A stretch of DNA of 11,921 nucleotides from an uncultured Collinsella sp. (GTDB lineage Bacteria; Actinomycetota; Coriobacteriia; Coriobacteriales; Coriobacteriaceae): assembly GCA_900552155.1 (NCBI GenBank), contig URYU01000046.1, positions 1 through 11,921 of the forward strand. The letters run 5' to 3'. How positions within the stretch are numbered: position 1 is the first letter of the stretch; each line of letters opens with the position of its first letter. The position numbers and the translations under genes are program-made. Below the pieces are notes generated by a model. The model saw nothing but the letters and a program-made list of their open reading frames with translations, ran no database searches and had not been told where the DNA came from. Below, in pieces: positions 6,330-11,921 of the stretch.

Positions 6330-7781
6330 TTACTTTTTGCGGGAATTGGTGAAAGCCATGAGGGCCAGGCCAATAGCCAACCAGCCGATCACGATGCTCC
6401 ACTCCACCATGTTGAGGGAGGCGGGAGAGAACGGGATCACGAGCAGGCCGATGATGATGGCGCAGGCAGCGATAGCGAGGCCGATGCCAAACTTGCCGCC
6501 GGGCACCTCGTAGGGACGAGGCAGGTCGGGCTCGGTGAAGCGCATGCGCAGGCAGGCGAGGGCGACCATGCCGCAGGAGAAGATGAAGGCGAGAGCCGAC
6601 ACGTTGGTCAGAGGAATGAGCATGTTCTTGCCCAGGAACGGACCGATGACGGTGATGACGCCCAGAACGACGCAGGCGAGCTTGGGAGCGCCGGACTTGG
6701 GGTCGACCTCGGCGAACTTCTCGGGCAGTTGGCCCTTGCGGCCCATGGCGAGCATGATACGGCTCGTGGCGCCGTAGAAGGAGTTCATCGGGCCCATGGG
6801 TCCAAGCGTGGCGATGACGAGCATGGCCAGGTACAGGAGCATGTTGATACCCTTGAGGCAGGCAAGCGCGGGAACCGGGCTCTTAACAAACTCATGCCAG
6901 TCGAGGATGGTACCGAACGAGTAGATGCAGACCATGTAGAAGCCGCCGGCGGCCAGCAGGGCCAGGGAGATGATCTTGCCGAACTTGTTCCAGTTGAGGC
7001 CCTCGGCTGCTTCCTCAGCCTGCTGAGGAATGGTGTCGAAACCGGCGTAGAAGAACGGGGTCAGAACCAGGACCGACACGATGCCGGCGAACAGGCTGGC
7101 GCCCTCGGTAGCGGCCTTGCCGCCGCCAGCGCCGGTGACCTGGGAGAACACGGGCATGGCGTTGTCCGGCGAGCCGGTGAACAGCGAGACGCCCATGGCG
7201 AGCAGCATGCCGCAGAGCAGGGCCTTGGTCAGGAAGGCCTGGAGCTTGGCGGCCGAGCTGGCACCGCGGAAGTTGAGGAAGATGACGTAGGCTGCAAAGC
7301 CGAGCGCGATCAGCGTCGGGAACAGGTAAACGTCGGCGCCCAGGATGGTGTAGAGCTTGACGGCGCGCAGCCACTCAAGACCGGGCAGGCTGCCGAACAT
7401 CTCGGACACGAGGGTCGAAATGGCGATGGCCTCCCACGGGCACAGGATACCGTTGCCCAGGGCCAAAAGCCATCCGGTGATGTAGCTCAGCGTACGGCCA
7501 AAGCTACGATCGACATACTCGACGATGCCGCCCGAAATGGGGATAGCAGCCGTGAGCTCGCCGAAAACAGCTCCGACGGGCACGAGGAAGATTGCACCCA
7601 AAAGGAATGCGATCATAGCGGGAACGGGACCGCCGCCCACGACCATCCAGTCGCCGACCTGCAGAACCCAACCGGTACCGATGATGGCACCGAAACCGAT
7701 GGTGAAGAAGTTCCAGAGTGAAAGCGTTTTCTTCATGCCGCCGTTATCCTCGACTGCAACTTCTGCGTTCTTGTCCGTCAT
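6330..7781 (-). CDS. APC-family amino acid/amine permease
   Basis: A 483-aa integral membrane protein of the amino acid-polyamine-organocation superfamily. Helix 1 contains the substrate-binding unwound motif GAIIGTG (31-37), and the segment PISGGIVEYVDRSFGRTLSYITGW is the characteristic helix 2/3 region. Around 12 hydrophobic helices fit the family. The N-terminal 22 residues are charged and cytosolic. The ATG at 7781 is preferred because AAAGGAGGGG lies 4 nt upstream; an earlier start at 7820 would add 13 residues that read across this site. It is the first gene of a likely two-gene unit with the amidohydrolase, which suggests uptake of an amino acid, amine or small peptide derivative as its substrate. 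A 355-bp non-coding leader lies upstream. Confidence 0.88.
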   Translation of the reverse strand: MTDKNAEVAVEDNGGMKKTLSLWNFFTIGFGAIIGTGWVLQVGDWMVVGGGPVPAMIAFLLGAIFLVPVGAVFGELTAAIPISGGIVEYVDRSFGRTLSYITGWLLALGNGILCPWEAIAISTLVSEMFGSLPGLEWLRAVKLYTILGADVYLFPTLIALGFAAYVIFLNFRGASSAAKLQAFLTKALLCGMLLAMGVSLFTGSPDNAMPVFSQVTGAGGGKAATEGASLFAGIVSVLVLTPFFYAGFDTIPQQAEEAAEGLNWNKFGKIISLALLAAGGFYMVCIYSFGTILDWHEFVKSPVPALACLKGINMLLYLAMLVIATLGPMGPMNSFYGATSRIMLAMGRKGQLPEKFAEVDPKSGAPKLACVVLGVITVIGPFLGKNMLIPLTNVSALAFIFSCGMVALACLRMRFTEPDLPRPYEVPGGKFGIGLAIAACAIIIGLLVIPFSPASLNMVEWSIVIGWLAIGLALMAFTNSRKK

Positions 7782-7825
7782 TGTTCCCCTCCTTTCCTTT
7801 TTGACGCCCCTTGACGTCACCCCTT

Positions 7826-7856
7826 GCGCGGTCTGTTTTGCCGCGCTCTTTTATTT
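7826..7856 (+). terminator. Terminator-like hairpin on the strand opposite the permease gene
   Basis: GCGCGG (7826-7831) and CCGCGC (7841-7846) enclose nine bases and are followed by TCTTTTATTT on the plus strand. No plus-strand gene lies to its left in this window, so it may stop antisense transcription, end an unseen small RNA, or simply act as a fold in the permease leader when read on the minus strand. Confidence 0.35.
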
Positions 7857-8067
7857 CGTGGCTTTAAGATACGGCCTTGGCGCAGCAGCTCCGCTTGTAG
7901 CTCGACCGAAGGCAGAACTGCAAAACGAGCGGCGCCGTTTTTGGGACGAACGGCGGGAGACGTCATTCGTCTTGGACGCTTTCATCTTGTCTGCTTTTGA
8001 ATACCTGTTGCCGTGGCGCTTGGCGCGCGGCGCGGCAACGTTCATACCATTTGTCAGGCTTTTGGCG

Positions 8068-8081
8068 CACATGCCCATGTG
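8068..8081. promoter_or_regulatory. Inverted repeat upstream of the C39-like gene
   Basis: CACATG and CATGTG are separated by two bases, giving a 14-bp two-fold symmetric site about 55 bp before the start of the C39-like gene. A single CACATG half-site recurs at 8115-8120. This is a plausible regulator binding site; no factor is assigned. Confidence 0.3.
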
Positions 8082-8136
8082 TCGTGCATCTTTTTATGTA
8101 GGATAGACAAGTTACACATGAGGCAAGGTGATTCGA

Positions 8137-9138
8137 ATGGCATACGGATACAATGACGGCGACCAACGGCCACAAAGCGTGCGCCTTGCCGGTCGCACCA
8201 CACCAACGCCCAGAAGCACCTCCGACAACGACAACCCGCAGCGCCCCCAAGAGCAGCCCGGGGCTTCTTCGCGGCAACAAAGCCGTACCGTGCAGCAGTC
8301 AGACCGCGTGAGTACGCGCCCACGCCAACGCCAGACCGACACATCGCAGCCACGTCGCTACGATCGCCGTAAGACCGACTACTACGTCAAGCGCTCCTTT
8401 TCGCGACCTCAACGCGATCGCGGCAATTCCGCCCCTCACCCTGCGTCGCACGCCACAAGCCACGCGCTTCCGGCCCGCCGCCTACGCCTTACGCTTTGCT
8501 CCATCGCCGCCTGCCTCGTCTTTGTGTTTTTGGGATCCTGTATCTCCCACGGATCAGCCGGTCTTGAGCCCACTGCCGAAGACAAGCTGCTTAAAGCTCC
8601 CGTCGCGCCCGGTTACTCCTTTGCGTTCTCGACCCCACGCTCGCAATGGCAGGCCGGCGCCATGCCCCACATCTACCAAATTGACCCCGCATGGTCGGAG
8701 CTGCCCTATGCCGGCGGCACTATTCGCGAAAACGCTTGCGGTCCCACTTGCCTCACCATGGTCTATATCTTTAAGACCGGCCACACCGATAAGACGCCGG
8801 TCGATATATGCGCACTGGCCGAAGCCGGCAACTACGCCCCCACCGGTGCCACCGAGTGGTCGTTTATGACAGGCGGTGCGTGGCAGCTGGGGCTCAACGG
8901 AACACAGCTCTATAACGATCGCGAATCGATTACCCAAGCACTTCGCTCGGGTGCGCCCGTCATCGCCGCAGTGCGCCCCGGTACGTTTACCAACGTAGGC
9001 CACTACATCGTGCTCTACGGCATCGACGATGCCAATCAGATTGGCGTCTACGACCCCAACTCGGCCAGCCGCAGCGCCCGCCGCTGGGGCGTCGTAGAGG
9101 TCCTCAACGAAGTCGAAGCCATGTGGGCCTACTACTAG
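8137..9138 (+). CDS. Membrane-anchored C39-like (papain-fold) cysteine peptidase domain protein
   Basis: A 333-aa protein with three parts. Residues 1-115 are polar and probably disordered, rich in Arg, Gln, Ser, Pro and Asp. A single hydrophobic helix follows (about 118-134), with basic residues before it, so the tail is cytosolic and the rest outside. Residues about 170-333 form a C39-like peptidase domain: oxyanion Gln Q181 in YQIDP, catalytic Cys C201 in NACGPT, His H289 in GHYIVLYG and D306/N308 in VYDPNS. The triad appears complete. Cys135 after LGS looks like a lipobox but lies too far from the N-terminus for a normal lipoprotein signal. ATG at 8137 has AAGGTG 5 nt upstream; a GTG at 8128 would add three residues. 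The stop codon (9136-9138) lies inside the repeat element that follows. Cell-wall peptide or bacteriocin processing are options; the substrate is unknown. Confidence 0.8.
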   Translation: MAYGYNDGDQRPQSVRLAGRTTPTPRSTSDNDNPQRPQEQPGASSRQQSRTVQQSDRVSTRPRQRQTDTSQPRRYDRRKTDYYVKRSFSRPQRDRGNSAPHPASHATSHALPARRLRLTLCSIAACLVFVFLGSCISHGSAGLEPTAEDKLLKAPVAPGYSFAFSTPRSQWQAGAMPHIYQIDPAWSELPYAGGTIRENACGPTCLTMVYIFKTGHTDKTPVDICALAEAGNYAPTGATEWSFMTGGAWQLGLNGTQLYNDRESITQALRSGAPVIAAVRPGTFTNVGHYIVLYGIDDANQIGVYDPNSASRSARRWGVVEVLNEVEAMWAYY

Positions 9139-9161
9139 TCATTGGGGACAGACTTAAATGA
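9137..9161 (+). repeat. REP-like direct repeat, left copy
   Basis: These 25 bases are identical to 9442-9466, and six further bases match at four positions. The core is ATTGGGGACAGACTTAAAT. The copy begins on the second base of the stop codon of the C39-like gene. Confidence 0.8.
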
Positions 9162-9191
9162 GTGGTCTCTGGCTGCCCGGAACTGCTGGCA

Positions 9192-9301
9192 CGGAAAATG
9201 CATCCCGCTTTGAAGTTCGATAGCGAGATGCACTTTCCGCGCACGGCCTGTTTGGGAAACTACGTTCCACTTTCCGGCAACATTCCGGGATGCATTTTCC
9301 G
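9192..9301. repeat. 16-bp perfect inverted repeat pair
   Basis: CGGAAAATGCATCCCG at 9192-9207 is the exact reverse complement of CGGGATGCATTTTCCG at 9286-9301, with 78 bases between. Both arms belong to the GGGATGC-TTTCCG family that also recurs at 9225 and 9349. Confidence 0.75.
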
Positions 9302-9364
9302 GTTGAGGCCCTCAAGGGAAACCATGTCCCATGTTGGACGCTCATTCTGGGATGCGCTTTCCGC
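9225..9364 (+). repeat. Imperfect tandem repeat with a 62-bp period
   Basis: The motif G-R-G-A-T-G-C-N-Y-T-T-T-C-C-G starts at 9225, 9287 and 9349, exactly 62 bases apart each time. The first two units also share GGCC, GGGAAAC, a run resembling AYGTYCCA and CATTC at the same offsets, about 58% identity by eye across the unit. The third unit keeps only the opening motif. Confidence 0.65.
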
Positions 9365-9390
9365 AGTTGATTGATGCGGGCTTTAAGGAC

Positions 9391-9424
9391 TGTTCCAAGC
9401 TGCCGGCAGAAAAGGAACGTCCCC
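9391..9424. repeat. Hairpin-forming repeat with CTGCCGGCAG core
   Basis: GTTCC (9392-9396) and GGAAC (9414-9418) flank a perfect palindrome CTGCCGGCAG (9400-9409) and an A-run. GTCCCC follows. It sits between the 62-bp repeats and the right-hand REP palindrome. Confidence 0.5.
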
Positions 9425-9441
9425 AGGTGCCGGGTTTCCGC

Positions 9442-9495
9442 AGTCATTGGGGACAGACTTAAATGACTAGTCGTTTAAGAACGTCCCCAATGACT
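9442..9495. repeat. 54-bp near-palindromic REP-like unit
   Basis: Nested symmetric arms are seen: AGTCATTGGGGAC (9442-9454) with GTCCCCAATGACT (9483-9495), CTTAAA (9458-9463) with TTTAAG (9474-9479), and a central palindrome GACTAGTC (9465-9472). Only the three-base spacers between arms and one base pair next to the centre break the symmetry. Either strand folds into a long cruciform or hairpin. It could also reduce read-through from the C39-like gene, though no T-tract follows. Confidence 0.8.
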
Positions 9496-9536
9496 ACCCA
9501 CAGAATGAGGGTCTCATCGGGGACTAGGTAAATAGC

Positions 9537-9570
9537 AAAAGCCCCCGCGGCCGAAACGGGCCGCGGGGGC
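9537..9570 (-). terminator. Strong rho-independent terminator of the PTS-glucosidase operon
   Basis: A perfect 12-bp GC stem, GCCCCCGCGGCC (9541-9552) with GGCCGCGGGGGC (9559-9570), closes a 6-base loop. On the minus strand TTTTGCTATTT follows. It begins 16 nt after the stop of the 6-phospho-beta-glucosidase gene, so it ends that operon. On the plus strand no T-run follows the stem. Confidence 0.85.
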
Positions 9571-9586
9571 AGCAGGCTTGCAAGGG

Positions 9587-11921
<2,335 letters not shown>

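Larger units (their letters stand above)
7782..8136. other. Gene-free divergent region between permease and C39-like genes
   Basis: This 355-bp stretch must hold the promoters for two divergent genes. I found no convincing -35/-10 pair for either. Visible elements are a TGACGTCA palindrome at 7812-7819, with a further GACGTCA near 7960; a hairpin with T-run on the plus strand at 7826-7856; a palindrome followed by TTTTT near 7931-7945; and a CACATG-cc-CATGTG inverted repeat at 8068-8081, with one more CACATG at 8115. A 75-codon lysine/arginine-rich frame on the minus strand (8078-7851) has no good ribosome binding site and is not called. No known riboswitch consensus or tRNA was recognised. 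Confidence 0.5.
9136..9496. mobile_element. Repeat block of about 360 bp with 14-bp terminal inverted repeats (MITE/REP-like)
   Basis: The ends, TAGTCATTGGGGAC (9136-9149) and GTCCCCAATGACTA (9483-9496), are perfect inverted repeats of each other. The interior has no convincing gene, but contains a second direct copy of the left end and several imperfect repeats. The ends resemble extragenic REP sequences (GGGGACAGACTTAAAT type) that, from general knowledge, are often linked to Y1-type REP-associated transposases; no such gene is in this window. A target-site duplication is not evident. It may be one non-autonomous element or several adjacent REP units. Confidence 0.55.

Noticed and set aside
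6729..7721. Long plus-strand frame opposite the permease gene
   Set aside because: Antisense of a clear membrane protein; the hydrophilic, Gly/Glu/Asp-rich product has no motif and no ribosome binding site.
7851..8078. 75-codon Lys/Arg-rich frame on the minus strand before the permease gene
   Set aside because: No good ribosome binding site, low-complexity basic composition and no recognisable motif; it may be chance in a GC-rich leader.
7782..8136. Known riboswitch or T-box before the permease gene
   Set aside because: I found none of the conserved cores of SAM, lysine, glycine, TPP or T-box leaders by eye.
8534..8545. Lipobox-like LGSC in the C39-like protein
   Set aside because: The cysteine is residue 135, after a long charged tail, so it does not fit an N-terminal lipoprotein signal.
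9192..9364. CRISPR array
   Set aside because: Repeats are imperfect, one copy is inverted, the conserved unit is only about 15 bases within a 62-bp period, and parts of the intervening sequence are also conserved.
9154..9447. 97-codon frame on the minus strand within the repeat block
   Set aside because: It is made of repeat sequence, spans inverted and periodic repeats, lacks a ribosome binding site and resembles no protein family.

Overview
The window reads as chromosomal DNA from a high-GC, gut-type actinobacterium of the class Coriobacteriia, most likely Collinsella or a close relative. This is an inference from overall codon and base use, the gene mix (LytS/LytR pair, UMF1-family transporter, cellobiose-type PTS with 6-phospho-beta-glucosidase, APC permease with amidohydrolase) and an extragenic repeat block with GGGGACAGACTTAAAT ends, which I associate from memory with this group. 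No rRNA, tRNA, CRISPR array, phage gene or transposase gene is visible.

Layout. All genes but one lie on the minus strand, so transcription mostly runs right to left. At the left edge is the first 24 codons of an unrecognised minus-strand gene (1-73), preceded by a strong hairpin/terminator (91-130). Next come a UMF1/Atg22-like MFS transporter (245-1504), a cytosolic zinc-dependent phospholipase C-like protein (1606-2550), and a two-component system: a LytTR response regulator (2643-3377) and its LytS-like sensor kinase (3416-4801). A terminator-like hairpin (4831-4861) separates these from a catabolic pair, an APC-family amino-acid/amine permease (6330-7781) followed by a metal-dependent amidohydrolase (4920-6197). 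A 355-bp gene-free divergent region (7782-8136) leads to the only plus-strand gene, a membrane-anchored C39-like cysteine peptidase (8137-9138).

The stop codon of that peptidase gene lies inside a repeat block of about 360 bp (9136-9496). The block has perfect 14-bp terminal inverted repeats, a 54-bp near-palindrome at its right end and an imperfect 62-bp periodic repeat inside. It looks like a non-autonomous mobile or REP-type element. A strong rho-independent terminator (9537-9570) then ends the minus-strand operon at the right edge: PTS EIIC of the lactose/cellobiose family (11043 to beyond the window) and GH1 6-phospho-beta-glucosidase (9587-11041).

How the genes work together. At the right edge, the PTS permease would import and phosphorylate a beta-glucoside disaccharide, which the GH1 enzyme cleaves in the cytosol. 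In the middle, the permease would import an amino-acid-like compound that the amidohydrolase hydrolyses. The LytS/LytR pair probably senses an extracellular or metabolic signal; its targets cannot be read from the window. Most of the region is ordinary. The least explained parts are the repeat block, the architecture of the C39-like protein and the long leader of the permease gene.
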